NCBI GenBank assembly: GCA_905479945.1
Contig: CAJQOP010000004.1
Coordinates: 1-63,762, forward strand
DNA from: an uncultured Glaciecola sp.
GTDB lineage: Bacteria > Pseudomonadota > Gammaproteobacteria > Enterobacterales > Alteromonadaceae
Direction: 5' to 3'
DNA: 63,762 nucleotides
Part shown: one piece after another, positions 10,386 to 19,022 of the stretch
Position numbering within the stretch: position 1 is the first letter of the stretch
Layout of the letters: each line of letters opens with the position of its first letter
Notes under the pieces: model-generated
What the model was told of the DNA's origin: nothing
Database searches by the model: none
Seen by the model: the letters and a program-made list of their open reading frames with translations, nothing else
Made by a program: the position numbers and the translations under genes

Positions 10386-10672
10386 TAGCCGCATATTCAG
10401 TGTCTTGCTCTTCATTAGCGAGTGTTTTGTTCAAGCGTGTCTTCTGCTTCGTTAAACAGCTCTCCCTGACCAGGGTAGTCTTCATTTTTGCTGGCAAACA
10501 GCTTTTGTTTCACTAATCTAAACTGCTCCTGCAAGAAGTCTAAATGCGCAGGCTGCAAACCAATCATTTCTTTAGCTTCGTCCATAGACAAGCCCCGCTC
10601 AAGGTCTTTTTCATCTAAGGCCTTAATGCGCTTTTCGCGTTGATTGTAAGCATGTTCATGACGTGTTTTCAT
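10386..10672 (-). pseudogene. IS66-family TnpC, N-terminal remnant, frameshifted
   Basis: The 85-codon frame from 10672 includes LQPAHLDFLQEQFRLVKQKL and FASKNEDYPGQGELFNEAED, the typical leucine-rich start of IS66 TnpC (the DDE transposase, about 500 residues when complete). It ends early at a TAA at 10415-10417. The next frame continues with LANEEQDTEYAAKRKK, the normal TnpC continuation, so a frameshift is present. TnpC then stops at the junction with the IS3 remnant near 10385. Confidence 0.75.
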
Positions 10673-10759
10673 GCCACGTATTATACCGCAACATGTTCGT
10701 GAAACGTTGTTTTTCCTTAGATTAAATCGTGATCAATAATCGCTGCTTATGATCTGACT

Positions 10760-11107
10760 TTATAAGCCTGCCGAGGCATAAAACAAAGGCTGATGACCTT
10801 CAATGGTGAAGCCGCCCAATAAGCTTTGTAGTTGCAATTCGCTTAACACCAAACTGGTTTTGGCCGACTTAGGCCACTTGAACATGTCTTTTTCCAAGCG
10901 CTTATGCCACAGGGCTAAGCCTGTGCTATCCCAATACAGCACTTTTATCTTTTTGCGAGTGCGGTTGGTAAACACAAACAGTGTCCCTGACATGAGTGCC
11001 ACATCAAGTTGTTGTTCAACAATTAAGGCAAGTCCATTAAACGACATACGAAAGTCTACGGGCGTCACATAAAGATAGACAGCCAATGGCTCCACAAACA
11101 TTCTCAT
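10760..11107 (-). CDS. tnpB: IS66-family Orf2 protein TnpB
   Basis: The product is 115 residues from the ATG at 11107. It contains MFVEPLAVYLYVTPVDFRMS, FNGLALIVE, TLFVFTNRTRKKIKVLYWDS and TGLALWHKRLEK, the complete signature of IS66 TnpB, an accessory protein required for transposition of these elements. The start overlaps the tnpA stop as ATGA, the standard IS66 arrangement. A longer frame with 15 extra residues exists but those codons belong to tnpA in another frame. The gene itself looks intact; its partners tnpA and tnpC do not. Confidence 0.85.
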   Translation of the reverse strand: MRMFVEPLAVYLYVTPVDFRMSFNGLALIVEQQLDVALMSGTLFVFTNRTRKKIKVLYWDSTGLALWHKRLEKDMFKWPKSAKTSLVLSELQLQSLLGGFTIEGHQPLFYASAGL

Positions 11108-11367
11108 GCGGCTAGCTCCTTGAGCAAAGTGGCTAGCCAAACAGGATCGCATTGTGTCGTAAACTATAATTGTGCGTGCTGTGTTTGTAAAACAATTGAG
11201 CTTGATACTAGCGCGACTTGTGCCTTAACAAACTGGCCTGCTTGTACCTTCTTGACTATTGGTTTTTGTACTACGCCTTTTTTAGCCTGCATCGGTGTTG
11301 AAAGCCCCATGGCATGGCGGCGAGAATAAAACGTTTGCTCTAGTATAGGACGAATAAACGCTACTGA
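11104..11367 (-). pseudogene. IS66-family TnpA C-terminal remnant with internal stop
   Basis: The frame ending at the TGA at 11104-11106 reads TQCDPVWLATLLKELAA at its C-terminus, typical for IS66 TnpA. An in-frame TAG sits at 11164-11166, and the frame is closed upstream by another stop at 11368-11370 without the expected helix-turn-helix start. Both nonsense and 5' truncation are therefore visible, and the IS66 copy cannot be autonomous. Confidence 0.6.
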
Positions 11368-11559
11368 CTAGCTTCCGTGACAGCTGTATTTGAGGGTAGT
11401 TTCGCGTTTGCTTATTTGTTGCGTTCGGGAAATTAGCGAAATCTTTGTCGTTGGGGTGAACACGTAATCTGGCTGTTACTACTGAAATCTGGATAGTGAG
11501 ATGCTAAGCGCCTTGCCTCAGAATATGGAATATTCAAGCATCATGATGTTTCTTTTATG

Positions 11560-13113
11560 TCACGCACCAAAGTCAAAGTCCCTTTGGATGGTGAGATCAT
11601 CAAACATTGTCGTTTGCTCAGCAGCCTTAAGTGGCGGTGCTCTGGTATTGTTGCCAGTAATGGGTGAGCCATGTTTGTCTAAATACAATAATATCTTGTG
11701 AATGATGTTAGGTTGGGTAATGCAGGCAATTATCGTCACATTGTTCTTTAGACATTTCTCACATTCGGTAATGTCTATGTTGAAAACTCTCTTCAAACGC
11801 TGTGCCCACGTCATGCTCTTGGCATGATAAGGCTTATCAGAGTCGCATTCTTCTTTGTTTACTAGTTTAGGACTGTTTTTCCCTCGCTGGGATGCTGTCA
11901 CTTGCGCTCTTAAGTTACTATTAGGAGCAAAAACGCCAAAAAATCGGGTGAGGTTAAGTCTTGGTGGTGGAATGAGTGCGGCTAGTTTGCCAATGAAATC
12001 GATGGGGTCAAAGAAGACGTGAGTCGTTCCATCACTGTAGGGAGCTTTCAATTCATAGCGTACTTTTCCATGGTCAGTCATACTTAAACGTTGCTCGCTA
12101 ATGGCCGGACGACTGATATAGCGGCACAGCCTTTCTAATTTCTCTGGCTCAGCTGCATTGGCGAAGACACCGGCGTGAAGAGAAAAACCAGAGGTATTGG
12201 CCAACTGGCCAAATTCACCTTCATTAGTTGCCGGAAGGGTTTGCAAGGTAAATACTTTCTGCCCTTGCTGAGGACCCATGGCTATGCGATAGCTAACAGA
12301 CGCTCCTTGCAACTGTAGCAGGCTATCCTCATCATCAATTGGCAAATTGAGGTAACTATTTTCCATATCGCGTTGTACTAAACCGACTTTTTCTAAATAT
12401 CGAGCAATGCGATGGCTGATAGTATGCACTAGTTCAAGCATCTCTTGATGAGATGGCGCTTTGATGCGGGTAAAGGTGGTGCCACCCCATGGATTTTCAC
12501 TTATTGCGCCTTCTAAAAACAGCATGTGGAAGTGGATATTTAGGTTGAGGGCGCTACCGAATCGCTGAATGAGCGTAACGGCACCGGTTTTTGCCTGTTT
12601 GTTGGTACAACCTGCTTTGTTCACAATGTGAGTGGAAATGGCGCGGTGAATGATTTGCATCACTTTACTTAACTCACTTGGGTATCTTGCCAATAGCAAG
12701 CGCAAAGGGATGGGGAGGCTCAACACCCATTGACGAACTGGGTAGCCTCGTAGCACATCATCGACCAACAAAGCTGCACTTTCTGCCATTCTTCTGGCAC
12801 CACAACTGGGGCAAAACCCACGTCGCTTGCAGCTAAACGCGACTAACTTTTCATGTTTGCAGTCGCCGCATACCACGCGTAAAAATCCGTACTCAAGTCG
12901 ACCGCAACGCAAGAATTCATCAAACTCACGCTCAACATATTTGGGTAAGTACTTGCCTTGCTCGGCTAGGCTTGTAGTAAATTCAGGATAATAACGTTCT
13001 ACCAACTGATACAGCGAGGTAGTTTCGGGACGGTGCCGTTTGTACTTTTGTTCTTGCTGTATTGCCAGCACTTCCTTCGTCCTTGAATAGTGGCATTCAA
13101 GGATGTCAAACAA
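11560..13113 (-). CDS. IS91-family (HUH, rolling-circle) transposase
   Basis: The 517-residue product has an N-terminal zinc-binding region (CGDCKHEKLVAFSCKRRGFC followed by PSCGARR, ~85-115), a central domain with the HUH metal motif NIHFHMLFLEGA (~200) and a later SRPAISEQRLS segment, as in IS91-type Y2 transposases, which move by rolling-circle single-strand transfer. The length matches full-length family members and no internal stop is seen, so it is probably intact. It is divergent in character from the decayed IS copies beside it and may be the most recent arrival. The ori and ter ends of the element could not be located with confidence. Confidence 0.9.
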   Translation of the reverse strand: MFDILECHYSRTKEVLAIQQEQKYKRHRPETTSLYQLVERYYPEFTTSLAEQGKYLPKYVEREFDEFLRCGRLEYGFLRVVCGDCKHEKLVAFSCKRRGFCPSCGARRMAESAALLVDDVLRGYPVRQWVLSLPIPLRLLLARYPSELSKVMQIIHRAISTHIVNKAGCTNKQAKTGAVTLIQRFGSALNLNIHFHMLFLEGAISENPWGGTTFTRIKAPSHQEMLELVHTISHRIARYLEKVGLVQRDMENSYLNLPIDDEDSLLQLQGASVSYRIAMGPQQGQKVFTLQTLPATNEGEFGQLANTSGFSLHAGVFANAAEPEKLERLCRYISRPAISEQRLSMTDHGKVRYELKAPYSDGTTHVFFDPIDFIGKLAALIPPPRLNLTRFFGVFAPNSNLRAQVTASQRGKNSPKLVNKEECDSDKPYHAKSMTWAQRLKRVFNIDITECEKCLKNNVTIIACITQPNIIHKILLYLDKHGSPITGNNTRAPPLKAAEQTTMFDDLTIQRDFDFGA

Positions 13114-13539
13114 GAGCTTAGAAAACGACTGAACTATGAGCCTGATTTTGGGAGGTGAGGTGCTGCCGTTATATCTTGAATGACCGCTTCCAAGAAGGGC
13201 AACTCAAAATTTGGCAATGACTCCTAATCGAGGGCATTGCAGTCATTTTCAGTAAAAACCTCAACGGCAGGAAACTGCCCAAAACGGTCTGTCATTGATT
13301 TGATTTTCAAGAGTGAAAACAGACCTTATCTTGAGCGAAATTGTGTAGCCGCCATTTAGGCTGTAGGTTCGGAACCGCCATAGACTCGAACTCGTAAAAC
13401 CAAATGAATATGACAATTTATGGTCCTACTACTCTCCGTTTAAAATAGAATTCAAAGGTCACTGCCACACAAAATTATCAAACTTTATTATCGTCTGACA
13501 CCTGCTTTTGTATGCCTCTTTTTGAAAAGATGTATAAAC
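13114..13539. other. Intergenic stretch upstream of the IS91-type transposase
   Basis: About 425 bp without a supportable gene. It probably contains one end of the IS91-type element. The segment around 13165-13245 (CTAATCGAGGGCATTGCAGTCA) resembles 30398-30432 in another intergenic region, so a dispersed non-coding element may be present. GGTTCGGAACC at about 13367-13377 is a short near-palindrome. Confidence 0.4.
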
Positions 13540-14322
13540 TTACTTTATACGAGCAAATATGCCGTTTATTCCGCGTACAAACCATCTTGGGTAATGTGTT
13601 GCCCACTGAACTAAAAGCTTGTTCGCTAATTTATCCAAAAACACCACATCACCTTTCATACAGGCTTTATATGCTTCTGCAGCAAGCACCATCGGATCTG
13701 CTTTGAGAAAGCTTGGGATATATTTTTCTATGCCTTCAGCATGGCTAAGCATCTTTGTCTCTGTCATACCTGGACAAACACAGGTGACGGTTACACCTGT
13801 TCCGCGTAATTCTTCCGCAATCCCTTCGGAAAACGATAGTACAAAAGCTTTACTTGCGCCGTAGGCCGCAAAATTTGGTGTGGGCATAAAGCTAGCGATT
13901 GAACCCACGTTTAAAATCTTTCCGCTACCACGTTTAATCATAGGGCCTATAAATTGATAGGTCATGTTCACCAAACTTTGAATATTCAACTGGATCAAGC
14001 GGTTTAATCCTTCGATGTCACAGTTATGCAGTTTTTCCACTTGCATCATGCCCGCGTTATTGACCAAAACGTCAATGGTGATCTCCTTGCTCGCAACGTC
14101 CTCAAATAGAGTTTGAGCAGCACCTACTGGAATAAGATCTGCGGCAAAAACATGTGCTTCAATTGCATATTTTGTTTTGAGTTCTATGGCAAGTTCTTGT
14201 AATTTACTTTCGTTTCTGGCAACCAGCACTAAATCGTGACCCTTTTTAGCAAAGGTCTCGGCAAAACTGCGACCGATTCCTTCAGACGCCCCTGTAATCA
14301 TAACCGTTTTATATTTTTGCAT
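13540..14322 (-). CDS. Short-chain dehydrogenase/reductase (SDR)
   Basis: Starting at the ATG at 14322, the product is 260 residues and begins MQKYKTVMITGASEGIGRSF. It has the NAD(P) motif TGASEGIG, the NNAG motif, and the catalytic Ser/Tyr/Lys set in GSIASFMPTPNFAAYGASKAF (split by family spacing as S...Y...K). The frame is open 39 codons further upstream, but those residues lack SDR character, and the ATG at 14322 places the Rossmann fold right at the N-terminus as usual. Substrate is unknown. The nearby phasins invite an acyl-CoA or lipid-related role, but it is not recognisably PhaB. Confidence 0.85.
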   Translation of the reverse strand: MQKYKTVMITGASEGIGRSFAETFAKKGHDLVLVARNESKLQELAIELKTKYAIEAHVFAADLIPVGAAQTLFEDVASKEITIDVLVNNAGMMQVEKLHNCDIEGLNRLIQLNIQSLVNMTYQFIGPMIKRGSGKILNVGSIASFMPTPNFAAYGASKAFVLSFSEGIAEELRGTGVTVTCVCPGMTETKMLSHAEGIEKYIPSFLKADPMVLAAEAYKACMKGDVVFLDKLANKLLVQWATHYPRWFVRGINGIFARIK

Positions 14323-14516
14323 TATTTGGTCTCTTAGTTTTAAATTGCCCGAATGTTGTGTTTTTTCTTTAATTAACACTGCACGTTTCTTGCGAACATC
14401 ACCCTCTTGTACAATCTTACTCCTAACTTCTAGTTCCATCCAATCCGATCTTTCATTACAAGCGTAAAAATACCCAAGACAAGAATCGTTGTGCGCAGAT
14501 ACATGCTTTATAAACG

Positions 14517-14543
14517 CAAAAAAAAACGGACCATTAGGCCCGC
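14517..14543 (-). terminator. Rho-independent terminator of the phasin genes
   Basis: On the minus strand GCGGGCC-TAAT-GGTCCGT forms a stem of six to seven pairs with one G-U pair, followed by a run of nine to ten T. It lies about 30 bp after the stop of the PhaF-like phasin. Confidence 0.75.
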
Positions 14544-14573
14544 TTTCATTGCATTTATAAAGCTAATTAGTAA

Positions 14574-15182
14574 TTATGAAGCTTCTTTAGGAGTCGCTTT
14601 AGTTACTGTCTTTGCAGTTGTCTTGACTGCTTCAGCTGGCTTATCCGCTGCTGCTTTAGGCGCTGCTTTTACTGCTGCTTTAGGCGCTGCTTTTACTGCT
14701 GCCTTAGGCGCTGCTTTTGCTGCTGCTTTAGGCGCTGCTTTTGCTGCTGCTTTAGGCGCTGCTTTTGCTGCTGCTTTAGGTGCTGCTTTTGCTGCTGCTT
14801 TAGGTGCTGCTTTAGGCGCTGATTCAGCATTACGCTTTTCAATCAGTTTCACAACAACACTTGTTAGATGGTCTACAGTGGTGTTTAGTTGAGCTAGTTT
14901 TTCTTCATGTGATTCTTCTGAATCTATGCCAAGAAGTTTTTTACCTTTAGCCTGTATTTCATCTTTTGTGCCACTAATTTTACTTTGTATTTCATCTTTC
15001 TTATCAGTAATCATACTTTGAATTTCTTCGCCTCGCGTTAGAAGTTCATTGTAAAGACTATTGGATTTTTCTTGGGCGGCATCAATTGACTTACTCAGCG
15101 CTTCTTTGCTGCTGTCGATAGAGCCTAAGCCTGCCAACCATGTATTTCGTGCCATATTTTCTAATGTGTCTTTAGTTGACAT
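14574..15182 (-). CDS. PhaF-like phasin with Lys/Ala/Pro repeat tail
   Basis: The 202-residue product begins with the granule-binding phasin signature (ARNTWLAGLGSIDSSKEALS), continues with a long amphipathic coiled-coil region (~35-120) and ends in repeats of about eight residues (AAPKAAAK type, ~122-200). This matches PhaF-type phasins, whose histone H1-like tail binds DNA and helps position PHA granules. It lies 72 bp downstream of a second phasin in the same direction and ends at a clear terminator. No PHA synthase or depolymerase is in the window. The repeat tail is encoded by near-perfect tandem DNA repeats and may vary in length. Confidence 0.85.
   Translation of the reverse strand: MSTKDTLENMARNTWLAGLGSIDSSKEALSKSIDAAQEKSNSLYNELLTRGEEIQSMITDKKDEIQSKISGTKDEIQAKGKKLLGIDSEESHEEKLAQLNTTVDHLTSVVVKLIEKRNAESAPKAAPKAAAKAAPKAAAKAAPKAAAKAAPKAAAKAAPKAAVKAAPKAAVKAAPKAAADKPAEAVKTTAKTVTKATPKEAS
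14649..14820. repeat. About seven tandem 24 bp repeats encoding the phasin tail
   Basis: The unit on the plus strand is close to GGCGCTGCTTTTGCTGCTGC plus TTTA, encoding an AAPKAAAK-like octapeptide on the minus strand. Copies differ by ACT/GCT and C/T changes. Because the unit is a multiple of three, copy changes would keep the frame. Confidence 0.8.
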
Positions 15183-15254
15183 TGTTGTTTCTCCTATTAA
15201 GTTCAGTTTTACTGAGTGCCCAATTGATTGGGCACTAGCAGAGTAAAATATCGA

Positions 15255-15614
15255 CTAAGAAATTTTATTGATAGCTGCTGTTAAGGCATCAACTTTTTGA
15301 GACAATTCATCAATTTTAGTATCTGTGTCTGAGCTATCTAGACCAAGTTTTTTACGTACATCTTCAACACGTTTTTCTACTGCTGTTTTTACAGTTGATT
15401 TTTCTTTAAACTTTTCTTTAGTGTCAGCTTCAAGTTTTTCGCCTTTAGAAACTAGTTCTTCAAACAAACGAGTTGTCTCACCATTTATTTTTTCGTACTG
15501 GCTTTGTATTTCTTCAAAGCTCTTACCATATGCACCAAGACCGGCTAACCATATTTTACGTGCTACTTCTTCAGCGGTTTCAATTGTGTTATTTACTTTT
15601 TCTAAATTAGTCAT
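15255..15614 (-). CDS. PhaI-like short phasin
   Basis: The 119-residue product contains AEEVARKIWLAGLGAYGKSF near its start, the diagnostic granule-binding segment of pseudomonad PhaI/PhaF phasins, followed by heptad-rich helix to the end (KVDALTAAINKIS). It coats PHA or lipid inclusions in the cytoplasm. Its ATG follows a GGAGAG ribosome site. The gene precedes the PhaF-like phasin and is divergent from the PhaD-like regulator, an arrangement recalling the pseudomonad phaDFI segment. Confidence 0.85.
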   Translation of the reverse strand: MTNLEKVNNTIETAEEVARKIWLAGLGAYGKSFEEIQSQYEKINGETTRLFEELVSKGEKLEADTKEKFKEKSTVKTAVEKRVEDVRKKLGLDSSDTDTKIDELSQKVDALTAAINKIS

Positions 15615-16014
15615 GTGTTCTCTCCAATAAGGTTAAATAAGTTGGGTGACTCTTCTTGATGATGCAAATATAAACAATACTATTAGAAAGCGCATACTAA
15701 AAACGCACAAAATTTAAACTTAATTAAAGTTTAGCTTTTTGTGATGCAAATTATTCTCCCATTGTCGTGTTATTAATACATCTAGTACTGAAGATTATCT
15801 TAAGTTAGTATATTTTAAGTGGTAAGTTATATTCTTATAAAGAAAGATACTGAATACTAAGGCCTTTTTCGATCAAGATATGAATCTATTAGTAATCACA
15901 ATTATTAGTAAGTTTTTGGCTATGGCATAAGTATTTTTGCTATAAAATTGACGTTTATTCTGGTTGTAGAACAGTTAAGCAACTAGAAGAACAATTATAC
16001 TGGAGCCTTTAACC
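15615..16014. promoter_or_regulatory. Divergent control region between phasins and the TetR regulator, with a direct repeat
   Basis: Some 400 bp of A+T-rich non-coding DNA separates the phasin start from the regulator start. ATTAGTAA occurs twice at 15889-15896 and 15905-15912 (16 bp period) and is a candidate regulator-binding site. A ribosome site GGAG at 16002-16005 serves the TTG start at 16015. No small gene was recognised. Confidence 0.3.
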
Positions 16015-16665
16015 TTGAAGACCGCCGAAAAAATATTGTTAATTAGCCTCGATTTATTTAATAGCCAAGGTGAGCGTAATATAACCAGTGTAGATATCGC
16101 TAATGAGTTAGATATTAGTCCTGGTAACCTCTATTATCATTACAAAGGTAAAGACGAAATCGTCAATGCCTTAGTAGATAGCTACGTCGCCAAAATGAAC
16201 GCAATTCCTCAATCGTCTGGGGGGCAATCCTCACAGAAGAACGAAGATTTTTATAAGTATTTATTTTATTGTTTAGAAACAATGCATTTATTTAGATTTC
16301 TGTTTCAAAATATTGCTGAAATTTCAACTCAGTACCCTGCGATCAACAGTAAATTGCAAAAAGTGGCAAAATTTCAACGGCAGTATTTACGAAAAGCATT
16401 AACCGAACAACAACAAGATGCCAGCCTTAAAGGTACCTCTACCGATATTGACCTGTTGCTCGACATTATTAGCTTAACCTTGTTCCAGAGCTTGAATTAT
16501 TATCAAATGCAAGGGGAATCATTAGGCAATCCCGACATAGTGTATCGCACATTAATGACTATCTATTTTAGTTTACAACCTTACTATCAAGAGGGTGGGG
16601 AGACAGCGAAAATCAAATTGGCCATTTTGAATAAGACATTGATCAATAGGGAAGCACACAGTTGA
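16015..16665 (+). CDS. TetR-family regulator, PhaD-like
   Basis: The 216-residue product opens with an N-terminal TetR helix-turn-helix: VDIANELDISPGNLYYHYKG (~27-46), with the GNLYYH segment typical of the PhaD subgroup that controls phasin genes in pseudomonads. The C-terminal ligand domain is all-helical and unremarkable. Translation must start at the TTG at 16015, because GGAG lies 9 bp upstream and no ATG is near. Its divergent placement next to two phasins supports control of PHA or lipid inclusion genes. The ligand is unknown; in PhaD it is thought to be a fatty-acid metabolite. Confidence 0.8.
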   Translation: MKTAEKILLISLDLFNSQGERNITSVDIANELDISPGNLYYHYKGKDEIVNALVDSYVAKMNAIPQSSGGQSSQKNEDFYKYLFYCLETMHLFRFLFQNIAEISTQYPAINSKLQKVAKFQRQYLRKALTEQQQDASLKGTSTDIDLLLDIISLTLFQSLNYYQMQGESLGNPDIVYRTLMTIYFSLQPYYQEGGETAKIKLAILNKTLINREAHS

Positions 16666-16736
16666 GGTTTGAAATGTACTGGATTAATCTCAAATAAAAA
16701 GTGCGATAGCATGTCTTAGGTGCAGCGGGAAAGTAA

Positions 16737-17438
16737 TCAAGAAAATCTAAATGTCAGCCCTTCATTTTCAACCAGAATATCTTTGCCATATTTGATGAAT
16801 AGTTTTTCGTCAAATATCGTTTCTTCCAAGGTGTATTCAATATCGCCATTTGAAAAACTTGAAATTAAATTCGTTTCTATTTCTTTGCGATGAAGTTCGA
16901 GTATCCGTTGACTACTTCTATTAACAAAAAGTGCTATATAGCCTCTCATATCTGTAACATCATCTAGAATGCCTAAAGCCGTTCCCACTGTTAAGGACCA
17001 CATTTGCCCTAGGATATTATTGCTTAACTTAGCGATAATCTTCCGGGTATTGTGCACTACAACTAAATTATCACCCGCCAAATTAACTTGACCTATTTCT
17101 ACATTTGTAGCTCGGATCACTGATTTTTCTTTTATGAATATTGGTTTACCCAAGAGCTCAATGTGAATGTTTGAACTATATAAATGCTCGCCCATACACT
17201 GAATGTCTAATGTCCCGTTTAGTTTTGCGCTTATCAAACCATTTTTGTTTTCCGTCAACTGAGCATGAGTAATAATCACAATTCCTTCGCCATTTGGCAC
17301 CGAAAACTTTATATCAAAAGGTAAATAAATTTGCATGTCGTCAGTTAACTGAGCAAGTGGAAATGTAACTTGTTTGACGAATTTCAGCTTTATCAGTTTA
17401 GGTATAAGCCATTGCTGTACTCTCTCTAAAATCGACAT
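16737..17438 (-). CDS. Conserved-looking hypothetical protein
   Basis: The 233-residue product has no signal peptide or clear membrane span. The N-terminus (SILERVQQWLIPKLIKLKFV) is amphipathic and basic, and the middle is rich in beta-forming residues in a pattern that suggests a lipid-binding or LEA-like barrel (HAQLTENKNGLISAKLNGTL). I do not recognise a family. It lies downstream of and in the same direction as the two genes at 17559-18263 and 18379-18840, separated by about 120 bp gaps, so cotranscription is possible but not certain. Confidence 0.6.
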   Translation of the reverse strand: MSILERVQQWLIPKLIKLKFVKQVTFPLAQLTDDMQIYLPFDIKFSVPNGEGIVIITHAQLTENKNGLISAKLNGTLDIQCMGEHLYSSNIHIELLGKPIFIKEKSVIRATNVEIGQVNLAGDNLVVVHNTRKIIAKLSNNILGQMWSLTVGTALGILDDVTDMRGYIALFVNRSSQRILELHRKEIETNLISSFSNGDIEYTLEETIFDEKLFIKYGKDILVENEGLTFRFS

Positions 17439-17558
17439 AAGTGACCGCGCTTAGTTATGATGGGGTGTAAAAAATTCGAGTGTAAGTTTATCAGTTTTGC
17501 AGCCTTTACCAAGTCTTTTAGACAGGTCCATTTAGATGTGAATTTATTTCAGGCAGGG

Positions 17559-18263
17559 CTAAACTACCTCAGGTAGCGGGTTTTCAGTTGGCCCTTTCGC
17601 AGCATATAATGTATGCATTAATTTTCTTTCTCTATTGATAATTGGATCGATGAAATCGCGAACTTCCCCGAGCTTTTTAAACGATTTAAATCCTTTTTCC
17701 AAAAACTCATGCAAACTTTTAACGCCAGCGACTTTTGCAGGCTTTCGAGAGAGCATCAAAATAGCTGAAATACCGGAAATTTTTACCACTTGCTCCAAAT
17801 CTAAGCCGAGATCTTCAAGCAATTGGATTTGCTCCTCGCGTTTTGACTGGTTGTCAGATTGACGATAACAATCGAAATAATTACCGCGATTTATCTCTTT
17901 ATTACCTAATTCGTGAACTAAGGCAATATCAAGTTCCAGAGAAAGGCTGTTGAGCCTAAGAGCGGCTTCCAATGATACTAAACCTTTATTAGGAATTATT
18001 TTTGCCATTTTTGGCACAACTCGCGCTAGTTCGATATCTCGTTGACTATAGTCTCTTGGACCATACAGTTCATCGACGAAAAATTGCATAGCGGGTTTGA
18101 ATCGTTTGGAATGCCATAAATCCTGATGGGTGGTCAACAATCGCTTGGTCTGCCAAGTCTGCAGCTTTCGAATAGTTGCCGTCAAATTTTGCTGACTGAT
18201 CAGCGCTTGCATTTGTTCGGTTTCTTGCAGGCTTTGTATTATCTTTTCTAAGGTATCAGTCAT
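17559..18263 (-). CDS. FFLEELY-motif-type hypothetical protein
   Basis: The 234-residue product is all-helical and contains MQFFVDELYGPRDYSQRDIE (~58-77), the hallmark that names the uncharacterised FFLEELY motif proteins of Gammaproteobacteria. There is no signal peptide or membrane segment. The function of the family is unknown. Neighbouring SRPBCC and lipid genes suggest a membrane-lipid link, but this is inference. Confidence 0.7.
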   Translation of the reverse strand: MTDTLEKIIQSLQETEQMQALISQQNLTATIRKLQTWQTKRLLTTHQDLWHSKRFKPAMQFFVDELYGPRDYSQRDIELARVVPKMAKIIPNKGLVSLEAALRLNSLSLELDIALVHELGNKEINRGNYFDCYRQSDNQSKREEQIQLLEDLGLDLEQVVKISGISAILMLSRKPAKVAGVKSLHEFLEKGFKSFKKLGEVRDFIDPIINRERKLMHTLYAAKGPTENPLPEVV

Positions 18264-18378
18264 AGCTTAAATGTTATTCTTTTATCAGTTAATTTATCGA
18301 TAGCGTCTTGACCAAGATACTCATTAATATCAAGTCAAACAAGGCCTTTCAATTTGCTTAGCATGTTTCAATGCCAAA

Positions 18379-18840
18379 CTATGCCCATAGGCCTTTCAGA
18401 TTGCGTAAATATTTATCAACCATCCCAGCAAATTCAAATTTAACCGCAGGGCTAATTGCTAATTTAAGTAATCCAGGTAACGGTAATGTCAGTTCTGCTT
18501 TTGTATGAAAAGAAACACTGGTGCCGTCTGCTTCCTCAGTTAATTCCCACTTACCCAGAACTATGCCGTTGCCTTCACCTTTTATGGGAGTCCATACAAT
18601 TGTTTTTGCATCACTGTCAGAAACATACTGGCAGGCATAAATGGTTTGAATAGAATGAATACCCAAGCTGACTTTTTCCATCTCCCATCGAAATACATTA
18701 TCTGATAACTCTGTTATGGCATGTACCTTAGGGAAATGCGCTGCGGAAACTGGTACATCAGATAGGAGAGAGAATACGGTATTGATATCTGCAGCAACGC
18801 TAAATTTACGATTTAAATCAATGGTGACTTTAACTGTCAT
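18379..18840 (-). CDS. SRPBCC (START-like) superfamily protein
   Basis: The 153-residue product has the SRPBCC pattern: an opening beta strand (KVTIDLNRKFSVAADINTVF), a helix with LLSDVPVSAAHFP, a run of beta strands (FRWEMEKVSLGIHSIQTIYA) and a long C-terminal helix that closes the hydrophobic pocket (FEFAGMVDKYLRNLKGLW). Such proteins bind lipids, polyketides or other hydrophobic ligands. No catalytic residue pattern is evident. Its neighbours are the HMG-CoA reductase gene upstream and the FFLEELY protein downstream. Confidence 0.75.
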   Translation of the reverse strand: MTVKVTIDLNRKFSVAADINTVFSLLSDVPVSAAHFPKVHAITELSDNVFRWEMEKVSLGIHSIQTIYACQYVSDSDAKTIVWTPIKGEGNGIVLGKWELTEEADGTSVSFHTKAELTLPLPGLLKLAISPAVKFEFAGMVDKYLRNLKGLWA

Positions 18841-18983
18841 TGTGGTTCCTTAGGTAAAGTGCAAAACACTGCGTTTATTGACGGAATTTGCAGCTATTGT
18901 AATATTTTTCAGAGCTTTGTAGCCATAGGTTATGTAAATCTTATTTGTTTATCAAATTTTTTAATTTTTTTAAAAATATAAAA

Positions 18984-19005
18984 AAGCCCAGTAAAAACTG
19001 GGCTT
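18984..19005 (-). terminator. Rho-independent terminator of the first HMG-CoA reductase gene
   Basis: AAGCCCAG-TTTTTA-CTGGGCTT on the minus strand is a perfect 8 bp stem followed by TTTTATATTTTT. It sits 17 bp beyond the stop codon at 19023. Confidence 0.9.
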
Positions 19006-19022
19006 GTAGCTATAGTTTGTTT

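Noticed and set aside
14491..14892. Long plus-strand frame encoding AALGAAF-type repeats
   Set aside because: It is the opposite strand of the phasin Lys/Ala/Pro repeats. The repeat structure keeps several frames open; the minus-strand phasin has a known family and ribosome site.
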